Positions 23,785 to 36,388 of a stretch of 64,000 nucleotides of DNA are shown here, in pieces (positions within the stretch are counted from its first letter, which is position 1; each line of letters begins with the position of its first letter). Made by a program: the position numbers and the translations under genes. The DNA lies in NCBI RefSeq assembly GCF_023856365.1, contig NC_064542.1, positions 7,991,363 to 8,055,362 on the forward strand. Direction: 5' to 3'. The stretch comes from Brienomyrus brachyistius (Eukaryota > Chordata > Actinopteri > Osteoglossiformes > Mormyridae). The notes below the pieces were generated by a model. That model ran no database searches. It was not told the DNA's origin and saw nothing but the letters and a program-made list of their open reading frames with translations.

Positions 23785-25410
23785 TACTAGAAGTATTTCA
23801 CATCCCTAAATACTTTTGTGACTACAAATGCAAAATTCGCATTTAAAATCACAGAACTTACTGCACTCACTCTATATCCCCTAAGAACAGCATCGGAGTT
23901 GACACTGCATACAGAATAAGTTGAATTTCATTATTTATCAAACATAAGAAAATCCGCAAAATGATAATATCCATCTTCCAACTGCTTATCTTGAAAAATT
24001 CCATAGATTTCACAAAATATTTCATAAGGAGAAAAATAGCATTGATTTCTGGATAGTAAAACAGTGCTTGATGTGGAGCGTACTGATACGTTCAGGTCTC
24101 TTAACCACATATCTTAAAAATACACCAGAGGGAAGAGCAGAGAGTGGTTCAGCTAAATGAGTCTCTCCAGCCTCTCTGCTCCTCTCTTAGTGATAACCGC
24201 GTGAAATAATCACCCGGGAGAGTTACAATGGCGAGCGCGAGGACGAAATGCACAGGGCGTGCTTAGAGCTTCACTGCCTTGCATTTCACACTCCACGTAT
24301 TTTTAATTCCGCTTAAAAGGGCAAACAAAGACGAGGAGGTGAGGATCGCAGCAGCTTTACTCAAAGCCCTTACAGAGACTGCAAAGGCCACTTTATTTGC
24401 TTGTCGCCATGATCTGCCAAGTCACACAGCGGGGACTTAGCAATGTGACTGAATTAAAGGTAAAGATCGCAGCTTTCTAGTCTTTCGGCTATGTGAGGCA
24501 TATCCTGGATGCCCTGAAATACCAGCCGGTGGCAGACACTTCATTTCTCCCAGGCATAAAACCCTTAAGGATTTTATAGAGAGCTGGTGCTGATTTAACC
24601 TTTTAAAAACAGTAAACAGAGCCAATTCTCCTGCTGCCAAATTCAGATGTCAGAACAAAGTGAAAGCTCCCTCGCTGTGGCGCAGTAAACAAAGGAGATG
24701 TGACAGCCATTAACTGTCGCTGCAGGACAGCCCCTGCAGAACACCTAAAGAAACACTCCTAAATTAAAAATAGTCATTTTGCACAGCAGCAGTTGTAGTA
24801 AATCAATCCGAAATTCTCTATTTGCATACAACCTCGCCAGACAGTAATTCATAGCTCACTCAGGAGTCAGGGGCTTTGTTCCTTACTATTACCACTTTGT
24901 TACAATGGAACTTACAATTGTTAAATCATATTAGCATTGTGTCTCAGATTGCTGAGAGGCTGCCTAACGATGCCATTTCAAAGTCATCATACATAGTTAC
25001 ACTTCTGCCCCATGATGTCAAAAGCAACCAAACAGGTTACAGGATAGAAGGAAGTGAAATGGTCAAAAGTTCAAAAGGATTTGTCTCAACTTCCCCGCAG
25101 GACCTGCATTTGTGACAGGTGCTATTCCCCTTTCATCCCTGATCCTGGATGGATTGCCATTATAGATAAAGTGAATGATCCCATTTGCCTTGACATTCAA
25201 ATCCTTCAATCCAATCTCTGCTTCTCCCTAATACCCACAAAGCCCTGGCCAATAGCATTCAAAAATGGTTCAGACAAATGAAATTTTCAGACACTCTGTC
25301 CTATTCCCGTGTTGCTTTTTCTCACAGTGTTCAGCCATCCCATAATTTGTGTTTTCAAACAAAGTAAAGAAGTCCCAGTTAGATCAGGTACTGTAACTAG
25401 TCCTAGAAGG

Positions 25411-25570
25411 TCTTCCAGGATTTTTTGCTTAGCCGGATAACTTGTTGGATTTAAGGTAGCATGGGCTAAATGGACTTCATCTTTGTTCAATCACATTTAA
25501 CCCAGACTACCTTAAATCCAAGAAGTTATCCAAGTAAGCAAAAAAAATCCTGTTTCGTGGAACACCCCCT
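25411..25570. mobile_element. Palindromic GTTCCACGAAGCAGG MITE, copy 2
   Basis: Same family as the element at 20161: TTGCTTAGCCGGATAACTTG on the left and AAGTTATCC...AAGCAAAAAAAATCC, TTTCGTGGAACA on the right, with TTTAAGGTAG / CTACCTTAAA inside. Confidence 0.7.
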
Positions 25571-26086
25571 ACTCCTCACTTATCTGGAAATGCAATACAC
25601 CGTGACTTTCTGCCCAAAAACAAACCTTATATTTCCACTATGAGTTTTGTGTTTTATTCAGTTTTCTTTAAGTATCAAGGCATTTTAAATTTGAAAAGAT
25701 TAATTTAATTTGAATCAGGTATTTTTCCCCAGGAACTAATTTCTTCAACAGCTTGCAATTTTCCGCATACACTCAGAAATAGGTCTGTTGCCCCGTATGA
25801 AAATAAATGACAACAGCAAATGATATGGTTTGTCACAACTGTTTAACAGAAGCATGCTGTACTGGATGTCAGAATGTGCCTGAAACCATGACTAAATGAA
25901 TAACCTGCATCTCTTTTACAAGATGCATCTCAGAATAAGATACTCACATGTTTTATAATGAAACTTTTTGTTTATGGCATCTGATAACTTACATTACAGG
26001 ATATTTTCCCATGTTATAATCCCGATAAAGCACTTTATCCATATGTAAATTAGAATAAAAACTAAGAATGTATCTATTACCTAGAG

Positions 26087-26391
26087 CAATGTTTCCCAGT
26101 CTAGTCCTCGGGATCCACAGGCAGTCCATGTTTGTGCTCTCTCCTAGTTCCCCACAGGGAGCAAAAATGTGGAGTGTCTGGCAGGGAGCTGGGAAGGAGC
26201 AAAAATGTAGAGTGTCTGGCAGGGAGCTGGGAGGGAGCAAAAATGTGGAATGTCTGGCAGGGAGCTGGGAGGGAGCAAAAATGTGGAGTGTCTGGCAGGG
26301 AGCAAAAATGTGGAGTGTCTGGCAGGGAGCTGGGAGGGAGCAAAAATGTAGACTGTCTGTGGTTTCCAGAGGACTGGCTTAGGAAACACTG
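26087..26391. mobile_element. CAGTGTTTCCC-family MITE expanded by an internal minisatellite
   Basis: The ends CAATGTTTCCCAGTCTAG and TAGGAAACACTG identify the family. The usual 120-155 bp copy is stretched to 305 bp because a segment of about 36 bp (GGAGCTGGGAGGGAGCAAAA...TGTCTGGCA) is repeated about five times at 26150-26345, one unit being shorter. The frames readable here are repeat artefacts. Confidence 0.72.
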
Positions 26392-27055
26392 ATCTGTAGT
26401 TAAAATGAAGTGGTAACATTCAAAATGGGTTACTGTGTGTTGATTTTTACATTTTCAGTAGAAAACTGGCTTGATCCATCACCTGCAAAGTTTATTTTGA
26501 ATGAAAGATTTTTCTTAGGAGAAAATTTAGAGGAAACACATAAATGTAAGCCATCTGTCTGATTAGTAAAATGTAATCCCAAAAGACTACTTTAAATCCA
26601 GGTGGCTAGATGTACGGGGTCATTAATTCAGAAATGTGGATTCCATAAGGGGAGAAGACCTTTGCTGTGTTTTGCAAGCTGTTCAACTTGTTAAATAATG
26701 GCAAGGCATGGTAAATTATTTTCAGAATAACTCTGACCTTAATGTTTTCTTAAGGTTAATCCATTTCTGAAGCAATTAAAAATGTAACTGTCATACAAAA
26801 TCTTTGCATTTCGATGCCCCCCGAGGAGTACAAGAAGTTAGAATGCCAGGGGTGCTGGTTCATTTTCACGTCAGCAGGGGGACAAATGTTTTTATAGCAA
26901 TTCTTTGTATACTATACACAAGTATGTTAAGTTTAAGGAGGCCAGTAAATAAGGGTACAACTATAAGATACAGAAGAAATAAGGAGGGGAAGTCAATGAT
27001 TTTGAAAGATTTATGCATAGAAACTCTAAGTTATACCATCTCATCTTATCATTAT

Positions 27056-27207
27056 ACCTGCTCCTGGGGGAATTCAGACAGTGCATGTTTTTGCTCCCTC
27101 CCAGCTCCCAGTCAGGAGCACAAACGTGAACTATCTGGCAGGGAAGCTGGAGGGGGCAAAAACAATGGTAGTCGCAGGCTCCCTGAAGACCAGGTTGACA
27201 AACAGTG
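27056..27207. mobile_element. Degenerate CAGTGTTTCCC-family MITE
   Basis: Shares CAGACAGTGCATGTTTTTGC, CCCTCCCAGCTCCCAGTC and the closing AACAGTG of the family. The left terminus is eroded. Confidence 0.6.
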
Positions 27208-27390
27208 GTCTATAAGAATTATCACGATTCCCTGCCTCTCTCTTAGTAAATGATACTTTTTCATAGAACAAGACAAGCAACAAACCTTTATATTATCACC
27301 TTTATATTATAACTGCTGAATGAGATTTGTAATATTATTACTTGGTAGATGTTTACAGATGCATGTGACTTTGTTATATTGTTTCTTATA

Positions 27391-27528
27391 TTGTATTTTT
27401 TGATCCCACTAGATGGTGGTCTTGGTTTGCTTTGGGGCATGTTTTATGCCCTTTTTTGTACAGAGAGCACCATCTAGTGGGGTCAAAAAATACAGCAAAT
27501 GGTTCATAAAACATCATTTTGTCCAAAG
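27391..27528. mobile_element. ACTAGATGG-family MITE copy
   Basis: Contains CCCACTAGATGGTGG on the left (27405-27419) and GAGCACCATCTAGTGGGG on the right, then the family's ACAGCAAATGGTTCATAAAACATCATTTTG end. The left outer arm is eroded. Confidence 0.7.
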
Positions 27529-28402
27529 AGATTCAAAGAGAATCCTTGCTCAGCCTAGACACTTCACTTAGTCCAAATTTCAGTCATACTGAATGTTAGA
27601 AAATCTACAGTAAAACAGGATAAAGTAGGAAAAGGAGTAAAATAGGGCAGCGGGGAAGGCTGCCGCCGCGCTGCTGTGATCTGGGTACAAGTACAACCTA
27701 TGGCCTCATTATAATGAATAATGGTTGATCCCAAAAGTAGAATCCAGATCATTATGAACAGCTGGGTTGTGAAAAAATAATCTCTAAACGACCTGAAAAA
27801 ACTGATGCAAACAGAATCTTTATTCCATCACACGGGTAACACATCCGACAGCTATTGGGAGGGAACACTTCGAATATTTACGACAAATATTTATACGGTA
27901 AAAAGCATTGATAAAAAATGTTTCCTAACATAATACCCCATTTCTATCGGATGAGATTGTCTTGAGATGAATATCAGTGTTTCAGTTCCTTTGAAATTCT
28001 TTGTCTCTGCCCTGACTCGCTCATTATCACATAGACCCCTGCTCAGTCACAGGATTCGTTGTCTTCATTGTTTTTACAATTACCATTACAATTACCATTA
28101 CATTCTTTTAGCGAGTTGTGGTAACTATTTACATTCCACCGTAATTAACCTGAAATACAATGCCGCTCCTTGGCACCAATGAATGACATTTAACCCACTC
28201 CCCAGTATCTTCCCATGAGGTTTCCCTAGCGTAGTATACAGTATTACCGTCATGTCGCCCAAAACAGCCCCCTTAGCCAAGCCCCCCTTCTTGATTTTTC
28301 CCTCACCCATCATCCTGATATGAATATGCCTGAGGTGGGTCGTCTGAAGTGTAGACGTATTGAATATTTAAACTACTAATATAAAACACTTTTACATCGT
28401 TC

Positions 28403-28620
28403 GAAAAAAATACCACTTTGTACCTTTGAGGGTACAATTACTTGTCACTGGGGCTGAACCATCAAGGGTCTACCAGTTGTACCCCAGCAGCAGGTAAATG
28501 CGCATTTTAAAGAAATGAAATTGAATCTACGGATCATTTTTGTACCATGGGGGGTACATTAATGTTGTTTATTCCTGTAGGTACAAAACTGTACCAGGGT
28601 TGTATCCATTTCTGACAGAG
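28403..28620 (+). mobile_element. GTACC-rich MITE, copy B
   Basis: Shares CTTGTCACTGGGGCTGAACC, AAGGGTCTACCAGTTGTACC, ATTAATGTTGT and the closing TTTCTGACAGAG with copy A in the opposite orientation. The left terminus is eroded. Confidence 0.65.
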
Positions 28621-29520
28621 TAGAAAAAAAACACTGACCAGTTCACACGCCACAATAGAAATCGTGAAATTCGAAAAAAAAAAATGTTTCATAAAGTATC
28701 CTTATGTTTGCCTTTCACCTTTCTTGTTTACGGAGCAAATGTGAATCACCAACACTGGAGAAAAGAGGCTAGAGCAGTACTCAGTGAGCCAGCAGAAAAT
28801 GCCAGTTTGTTTGTTTCTTCACTTTTTTATTGGCTGTGTCCCAGGGATACCTCTCATATTTGATATATCGTCTTGACCCTTCCCTGCGTGCAGCGCATTA
28901 TATCAATGTTGGGACTGGCAGGCGGGACGGCCGAGGTCCAGTCCGACTCACACATTCACCTGCTGAGGCTGCACATTTTTTTCATAAGACACACCTCACT
29001 CTTCTAAAAGAAAATAACAACGGCAGAAAAGAGCAGCAGCGTTTCATTTTCAGTGCAAAAAAAAGGTAGAAAATTCATGAGAAAATCACTAACAGCCACT
29101 TTATCTAACTGGCTCAGTCTGCTCCTTGTATCTGTCTGACTGAGCTCTGGTTTGACATCCTGAAATAGTTTGAGACGTCAATGTCTACTTACTTCCTCTC
29201 TGCCCACTTTCCTGTAAACGATTAACCTTTAGGAGGGGCAGAAATGAACAAAAGAAATATAAATAATGGATGATCAGAGAGGAACATTGAGGACAGACAT
29301 GTGTAGGTGTGGAGTTACCGTACTCCAGAGTTTTATTATACTAATAATCCGATGATGTCAGCCTTCTGTCATTCAAAGCTCGTGGCAAAATACAAAAATT
29401 CAATGGAATAATTCTGGTAACATTAGACAAAAGAAAAATTCAGAAACAATACAAAATATTTGATTGACACTCTATGGACCAATGAATAAACTCTGTTAAG
29501 CGTTAAACATTGATAGTCAA

Positions 29521-29645
29521 AACAATGGTTTATGAACCATTTGCTGTATATTCTGACCCCGATAGATGGTGCTCTCTGTGCTCATAGCATGCCCCAAAGC
29601 CAACCAGGAGCACCATCTAGTGGAGTCAGAGAATACAACAACGTT
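29521..29645. mobile_element. ACTAGATGG-family MITE copy
   Basis: Starts with ATGAACCATTTGCTGTAT, contains CCGATAGATGGTGCTCTCTG and the inverse box AGCACCATCTAGTGG at 29609-29623. The outermost ends are missing. Confidence 0.7.
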
Positions 29646-29817
29646 CAAGATTCTGCCAAATCCGAAACTGAATACAATCATGATGTGTAATGCATTATGA
29701 ATTATGATTGCAGACCATGTTTATTGCAGTTAATCCTTTTATTGGCCTATAGGCTTAATGTGAAAAAAGCAAACATAGTGTATTACTTGTTCATTCAAAT
29801 GCTATAATTTAATAAAT

Positions 29818-29941
29818 CCATCCATCCATTTTCCAAACCGCTTATCCTATTGGGTCGCGGGGGGTCCGGAGCCTATCCCGGAAGCAATGGGCACGAGGCT
29901 GGGAACAACCCAGGATGGGGGGCCAGCCCATCGCAGGGCAC
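29818..29941 (-). mobile_element. 5'-truncated SINE with perfect 13-bp TSD
   Basis: CCATCCATCCATTTTCCAAA through GGAGCCTATCCCGGAAGC to CCATCGCAGGGCAC, flanked by TAATTTAATAAAT at 29805-29817 and 29942-29954. Confidence 0.88.
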
Positions 29942-30082
29942 TAATTTAATAAATATTGATAGAAAATATTGATAAAGATAAATCATAAATGTAACCTAAA
30001 ACAACATAGGTTACAAATTCAATAGTCTGTGAAATTACTATTTCCATGTTACTCTAGATCTCATAGCCTGCAATGTCTAATT

Positions 30083-30255
30083 CAGAGTTCATGGCACTTC
30101 ATGAACCATTTGTTGTATTTTCTGACAGCACTAGATGGCGCTCTCTGTCCAAAAAGGGCTCAAAGCATGGGTCAAAGCCAACTCACCTACTCTGGGGGTG
30201 GGTCACAATATACAGCAAACGGTTCAGGAAACATTATTTTGGCCATCATTAGTGT
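30083..30255. mobile_element. ACTAGATGG-family MITE copy, right box lost
   Basis: Starts CACTTCATGAACCATTTG, has GCACTAGATGGCGCTCTCTG at 30128-30147, and ends with ACAGCAAACGGTTCAGG...TTTTGGCCATCATTAGTG. The right ACTAGATGG box is replaced by unrelated sequence. Confidence 0.7.
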
Positions 30256-31165
30256 TAAGGATCTGTGTGCTAAAATCAAGACAAACGAATTGCTAATGGT
30301 AGAAAAAGAAATACGACTGACTTATTCAGAAGAGCATAATTGGGAGATTTTTAAACAATGATGTATCCATTGGCAAAATTAATAATTGCTTCAGTATTTT
30401 CTTGTATTTATTCAGTCTCTCCCTTTCTTATTCAATTGATGTCAATTGCTTTAACGAGCTTGAATCTTCCAGGGCAGCTAAAGATGCTTTTTTTGATAAT
30501 GAAATAATGCTTTAAAAATAAGTGTGATTAGGTGATTTACAGAACTGTCCATTTGTTTTATTATTGTTCCTGTAGAATGTTGCTCACATAAATAGCTGGG
30601 AAAGTAGCACCTCACCATCGACTAGAAAGCAGCACAGTGCTGGATCCCGTACATTCAAGTTCTTTTTGTTTGTATTCCTGGGCAGATTTAGATTATTTTT
30701 TTGCACGCAATTAATTTACACAGTTATACTTTGCAATAAAATACCAATCATTGTCTGTCACATGGAAGTGAGACTCTTATTATTTACATCATTTAAGTTC
30801 TTACTTAACACTAAACACTGAACAGAAACCACTGTACAACAAATTTTATTGCACGTTCACCTACGAAGAGCCAGTGAGGGAAACTTTGGCATCAAGGTTA
30901 ATTCATGTTAGATCAAGAACCCAGAGCTCAGAGAAAAGATTATCAATGGTGCTGACTGATACAGATCATTTTTAATGTTTCTGTCCCTTAGAAAACTCCC
31001 ATTCAGTGTTGTCCATTTTGATCTGGAGAGAGGGAGATTATGAGTTTAGTCTTCATCCTATCTGTTTGTTAAGTAGGAATATTTATGTTTTTTTCCTAGC
31101 AATAATCACATTCTGTAAGCACAAAAAGTTTTCCTTGCCACTGTTTATAGATTGCGCTTTTGTTC

Positions 31166-31311
31166 ATCCATCATTTTTATGTACCGGCTTGTCCAATTCA
31201 GGATTGCAGGGGGTCCAGAGCCATTTGCAGAAGCTATGGACACAAGGCAAGGAGAAACCTAGGATGGGGTTCCAACCCATCGCAGGGTGCCCTCTTGCAC
31301 ACATGGACCTT
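31166..31311 (-). mobile_element. Diverged SINE 3' fragment
   Basis: TTCAGGATTGCAGGGGGTCC, GAAGCTATGGACACAAGG and AACCCATCGCAGGGTGCCC match the SINE tail region with many changes. Confidence 0.6.
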
Positions 31312-31694
31312 AGTATCTCCAATTATCTTTTGTTGATAATAGATATATTTAATGAATAATTGCAGTTGCAAATACTGAGATCAGTTTTGCAAAGTCCTAC
31401 AGTGAGTTGTATTCCTATACTCCCGCTTGGTGAGGCTTAAGCATTGGTAGTGCATCCATAAACCTATGGCCTGTGGCCTCGCCCAGGTGTGCTTATCGTA
31501 TCTAGATTATTCAGTGAGCCTGGGGGTATTTTTACATCAGGCAGGCACCCCTGGGGGAGGGCAGTGATCTGGGTAGAGGGGGAGTATGGTTTCCACATCA
31601 CAGGAGATGCTGAATTAGCTGGCTAGCTGCTGTGAGTGGGAGTCATTATCCATAATGGAAAAAAGATTCCCTCAATGCAGCTGTTACATTCACC

Positions 31695-31848
31695 CAATGT
31701 TTCCCAGTCTGGTCTTCAGGGACCTGCAGACAGTCCATGTTTTTGCTCCCTCCCAGCTCCTGGTAGGGAGTAGACTGCTTGGCAGGAAGCTGGGAGGGAG
31801 CAAAAACTTGGGCCGGCTGTGGGTCCCAGACCGGGTTGGGAAACACTG
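31695..31848. mobile_element. CAGTGTTTCCC-family MITE with near-perfect 8-bp TSD
   Basis: Starts CAATGTTTCCCAGTCTGG and ends GGGTTGGGAAACACTG. It is flanked by CATTCACC (31687-31694) and CCTTCACC (31849-31856), 7 of 8 identical, which supports hAT-type insertion. Confidence 0.8.
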
Positions 31849-32488
31849 CCTTCACCTACTCTGGGGGGGACTCAACAGCTCCGGGCCAAGCTAGGAAGCA
31901 CTCCCTACACCTCTCTTCCTTTCTTCTGGAGTTGGCGTGTTTTGTTATGTCTTATATCTATAGGAGAGTTGAAAGCTATGCAGCGTGTCCGGCAGGAAGG
32001 CATTTAGCTTTCAGGTCAGCTGACGAGCTGAATCGGAGCTCCAGAGCCTTCCTCGGAGTTAATCTTCTAAAAAGTCACATGTACCACATGGGCCGCAGCA
32101 AAGAGAGACTTTAATGTTTTCCATTACCCTTTAGACAGATGCCATCCAGCATGACTCAATGTCTGTTTTCAGCTCCCCTGACAGATTTATGCAGGCAGAC
32201 TAAAACCCCCTGCTCAGACTCCAGCACCAAGCCTCGCTCTTTCCACTCAGAAACAGGGTTACTGTTCAGAAGCAGAACTAAATGAGGACCAATGTGCCAG
32301 TTTGAGAATTAGCTATATGATATCACCACCTGAAGTGACCACAGACTAGGTCTAAGTGCAATAAAGCTGGGATTAATGTTTATTAGTCAAAAGCAAGGCA
32401 GTCTGCTGCCTTTGGGAAAAAAGATGTCTCATACCTGGTATTACTAAAATAAACTATCTATCTTATACAATCACATATCAATTATAAG

Positions 32489-32738
32489 TCTGCGATGGAC
32501 TAGTCTCCTATCTAGGGTGTCCCCACCCTTGTGCCCTGTGCATTCTGGGATAGGCTCCAGGCGCACCATAAGCAGTAAGGAAAGTAGATGGAAAATACGT
32601 AATGTTTACCTTCCCAACACAATGTGTTCACAAAAATTCCTTTAAGTTATTCACTAAGATATTTATTTTTTTCAAAATCAAACAGGCTCCACAACCCTGA
32701 CCAGGATAAGTGGTGGGAAGATAAATGTGTGGATGGGT
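32489..32738 (+). mobile_element. Two diverged SINE 3' fragments in tandem
   Basis: At 32489-32603, TGCGATGGACTAGTCTCC, GCATTCTGGGATAGGCTCC and TAGATGGAAAAT; at 32678-32738, CCACAACCCTGACCAGGATA and GTGTGGATGG. Both are + strand tails of the SINE superfamily. Confidence 0.5.
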
Positions 32739-34794
32739 AAACTAAATAGCCTTTTTATGGATACAAACAACAGAACATCGAATTGATCTTTGCAAGTGTG
32801 CTTTAGCTTCTTCGCTTTGTTTAGATGAGATAACAATGCTTTGCGTTATACAGTAGCTCCTTTACATGAAAGAAGATCCGTATTTAAGTATAGACTCAGC
32901 AGCAGATAGGAGAGTCAGGTGCTTATCTTCCTCTGAAGAGAGAATCTGTTTCAGAAGAAATAACAGAGAATCACCCAAAACAGACAGGAAATTGACAACG
33001 ATGAAATGTGCGAATCTCACCCAAACTTTTGTTCAGTTTGGAAAAAGAAGAAAGTAATTTTGAGTGGCATAAAGCCAGACATTTGTTGTTAAATCTATTC
33101 TTATTTTATACAATACAAAGATTAGTGTTGAATTAAAAAATTATAAAAAGCACTCTCAAAAAAATAGCAGAAATTATTTTATTTATGGTGCCTAAATTCT
33201 GATAGTTTCTTGATCAAGCTTGTAATTGTAACTTCATAGATTAACAGCAAGATCAGTCTAGAAATACAGCATGAGCAGAGAAAGAGAGAGAATCACCTGT
33301 CATGCAAACACAGTCTTGTGTACAACGATCACCCCACTCCCCAAACACTCCAGAATAACACGTCTGATCTCTTACAGAGTGTCTGCGACAGAGGTCATGC
33401 TTATTTTTGCTTCATCTTTTGAAGACATAAAAAAATCTTTTGAAGGTATTATTCCAAAGTAAAAGATTAAAAGGAAAAGTGAACAACTGACACAGGGCTA
33501 TGAGGTCTTTGGTCTTTAAAAATATACAGATTGATACCAGTGATGGTCCTACAATAGTTTGAGAAAATAACATCTGAGTTTGATTTGAACTGTTTGGACC
33601 GACATGAGAATACTGGCAGATCTAAGACCCCAAAAAGAACCAAGAGCAAATTCGAACTGCCCGAGACATTCTGTCTGTAAGTTAAACATGAACACAAACG
33701 TTAAAAGCAGGACACAGTGGCCTCTACTGGCAACACTCAAAAATACAATAGGCAGCTCGATTAAAGTGCATATACAGCTGAAGTAGTTTTAGCATTTCAC
33801 CATTCATCAATTGCAGCTTCTTTCCAAATAACTCTTTGAGAACAAACTGAGAGGGGGAGCCACTGATGGTTCATAAGAGACTACCAAGAAAGAAATGTCT
33901 CTAAACTTCCAATTTGCCTTCATCTAAGAATGGGACAACATAAAATTTTCAGGTTAAATTTGGAATGAATTTGGAGTTAGGGTTAGGAGAGAGTTATAGC
34001 ACGTTGGCATTTCTGTAAAGCAACATGTTCTATGTTACAGCCAAGCATGGATGTGAGTGCTGTGTGTTTGAAACTTACATATTACCCAGAATGTTGTCCT
34101 GAGCAAGACTGACAGGTGACCAGGCCTATACCCTCTATAGTGCAGTTCATTACAAAGGCAGAAATCATTGTTAAGTAAGATTCGCTCAAAGCTTGGCATG
34201 TATAATCATATCGCATTGACATCGGTCAACGCAACCCGATGGAAGAGAAATTGCCAAGGACTTGGGAGGCAGATATTTTCCCTTGGACAGTCTGGTCATT
34301 TGTGGTGTCAGTAATGGTATCCATTCATTCCAAGTCAGAGTGTTACAGACGACAGCCAACTGGCTGCCTATCTGAGCATATGGTTACCAGCTGATATTAT
34401 GAGCGAGCCAGTTGGTATGTAGCATCATAAAGATGCATGATGGGAGACTCGCCTACCTGCTGTTATGATGAATGGGGGCACCAGCTTGATGCCTGACAGC
34501 TCTTCCACACACACGCTCCATCACTGAGAAAAGGTCCCACATGAAGGTTTTTCAGTTCACTTCCTGCATGACAGGAGACAGTGTTCCTCTCTGATATCAT
34601 TCTTAACCCTCCCTCTGTTCCATTGCTTTTCCTAGATTAAATGAAACAGGCAGGCTAATGGAGAGCAGCTGTCTGGGGAGCACTTTCTATGGAGCTGCAA
34701 AGGTTTCTCTACTAAATGGGATTGTGCTCTTTATTTATACAAAAAAGAATTAAATATAAGGAATTCTTCAAAGCTCAAATTATGCATAGACAAA
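32739..34794. other. AT-rich unique sequence, no gene seen
   Basis: No supported exon or repeat. Confidence 0.5.
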
Positions 34795-35900
34795 TTACAC
34801 TGGGCAACAAATGTTTACATTTTTTTGTCTGGCTGCATTTTTTGATGTTTCTTAACTAATTTTGACATGCTGAATTCAAATATGGCATTAGTTTCTTCAT
34901 ACCTTCAACGGTCTTTTCACAAAAACAAAATAACAAAATCTATATTTTATAATACAATTTACATTCTTACGTCGTAAACACAAGCCAGAGTTAAACATAG
35001 TTAGTCGTCAAACGCATTCAAATTTGTTTGCAAAGGCTCTCATTAGACTGTAGCAACTGTTCACTAATGACCAATGGGTATTGAAGGATGTACATCGCCA
35101 TTACGAAGAAGAACGGCGTTCAAACTTCTTGAGGAACTCTCTATGAAAAGACGCCATCCTTCTGGAATATGCTGCATACCCATTGCTTCAAAAAGTCCAG
35201 GAACGTCACAGCAGTAACGCAATGAATCACTCGCATTGTAGAACTTGGCAAACTTGGCATGTCGGCTTCTGTATGCAGATACTTTGCATGATGAATCTAA
35301 CAGATTCCATTCTTTCAAAAGCTGATGTTAGTAACTCTGACCACCCTTCGTTAGAACCAAATCTCTCATTAAGTCATCTAATTCAGCTTGATTAGGAAAG
35401 CGTGGTACACGTTGCTCACAGATGCTGTCGCGAGGCCGGTCTGCATCACCAGACCCTTGATCATCAGATCCTGTGTCACTTCCTTGTCCCAGACGTGCCT
35501 GTACTGATATAGGCGGCTCATCACTGTGTAGCACAGGAGCAATGGCTGATAGTATGTCTGGATAAAATATAGACTATTTATCAGTCGGCTTCTTGTGTTT
35601 GGATATGTCCACCATACAAAAGTAGCAGTTATCCGAATGATCGGTTGGCTCTTGCCAAATCCTAGGAATGGCAAATGGGCTTTCTGCTGCCTCTGAGGCA
35701 TCCTTCTAACATTGATCAGCAGCAACCACATATGACATGGCGTGCCCATGACTTGTCTTGGTCACCGATGGGCAAACCAGAATATGCTTCAAATGCAGCA
35801 CAGTATTTTCATCCGAAGCAAATGATGTCTTTAACTTGCTTTGGCCCAATGTAAAATCCACAAACGTAACGAAAAGAATCAGGAGATAATTTACATAATT
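34795..35900 (-). pseudogene. Decayed ORF of a dispersed uncharacterised family
   Basis: On the minus strand two overlapping frames read LDDLMRDLVLTKG (35330-35534) and then KEWNLLDSSCKVSAYRSRH, FYNASDSLRYCCDVPGLFEA, GMQHIPEGWRLFIESSSRSL and AVLLRNGDVHPSIPIGH (35064-35318). I recall a protein family repeated many times in fish and invertebrate genomes with a P-E-E-W-R-L-F-I-D-S-S block and VLLHNGN. A frameshift near 35320 and stops after GH break this copy. Its function is unknown to me; a transposon or domesticated-transposon origin is likely from its dispersion. The extent beyond 35040-35560 is uncertain. Confidence 0.5.
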
Positions 35901-36020
35901 TGTGAGCCGTTGTTAATTTTACCTACCTGCAACAAAATCACAACAAATTTATATTACAGGTTTGATTTCACAAGGGAGGCAGTGTGGCACTCTCGAAAAT
36001 ATACCGCGCATGCGTGTATT

Positions 36021-36376
36021 CCATCCATCCATTTTCCAAACCGCTAATCCTACTGGGTCGCGGGGGGTCCGGAGCCTATCCTGGAAGCAATGGGCCCGAG
36101 GCAGGGAACAACCCAGGATGGGGGTCCAGCCCATCACAGGGCACACTCACACATCATGCACTCACACATGCACACCTATGGGCAATTTAGTAATTCTAAT
36201 TAGCCTCAGCATGTTTTTGGACTGTGGGGGGAAACCGGAGTACCCGGAGGAAACCGTACGAAGACATGGGGAGAACATGCAAACTCCGCACACATGTGAC
36301 CCAGGTGGAGACTCAAACCCGGGTCCCAGAGGTGTGAGGCAACAGTGCTAACCACTGCACCACCATGCCGCCCCCA
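36021..36376 (-). mobile_element. Full-length tRNA-derived SINE with TSD
   Basis: On the minus strand it opens GGCGGCATGGTGGTGCAGTG, then has a B-box-like GGGTTTGAGTCTCC, the teleost core TTTGCATGTTCTCCCC, a long unique body and a (GGAT)n tail. The flanks CATGCGTGTATT (36009-36020) and CATGTGTGTATT (36377-36388) are a 12-bp duplication with one CpG-type change. It is the most complete of about a dozen copies here and serves as reference for the truncated ones. The AFC/Mermaid-like family name is from recollection. Confidence 0.85.
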
Positions 36377-36388
36377 CATGTGTGTATT

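Larger units (their letters stand above)
22421..25410. other. AT-rich sequence with two SINEs, no gene seen
   Basis: Other than the SINEs at 23333 and 23709 there is no supported feature. 24200-24800 is less AT-rich and could be conserved non-coding DNA. Confidence 0.5.
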
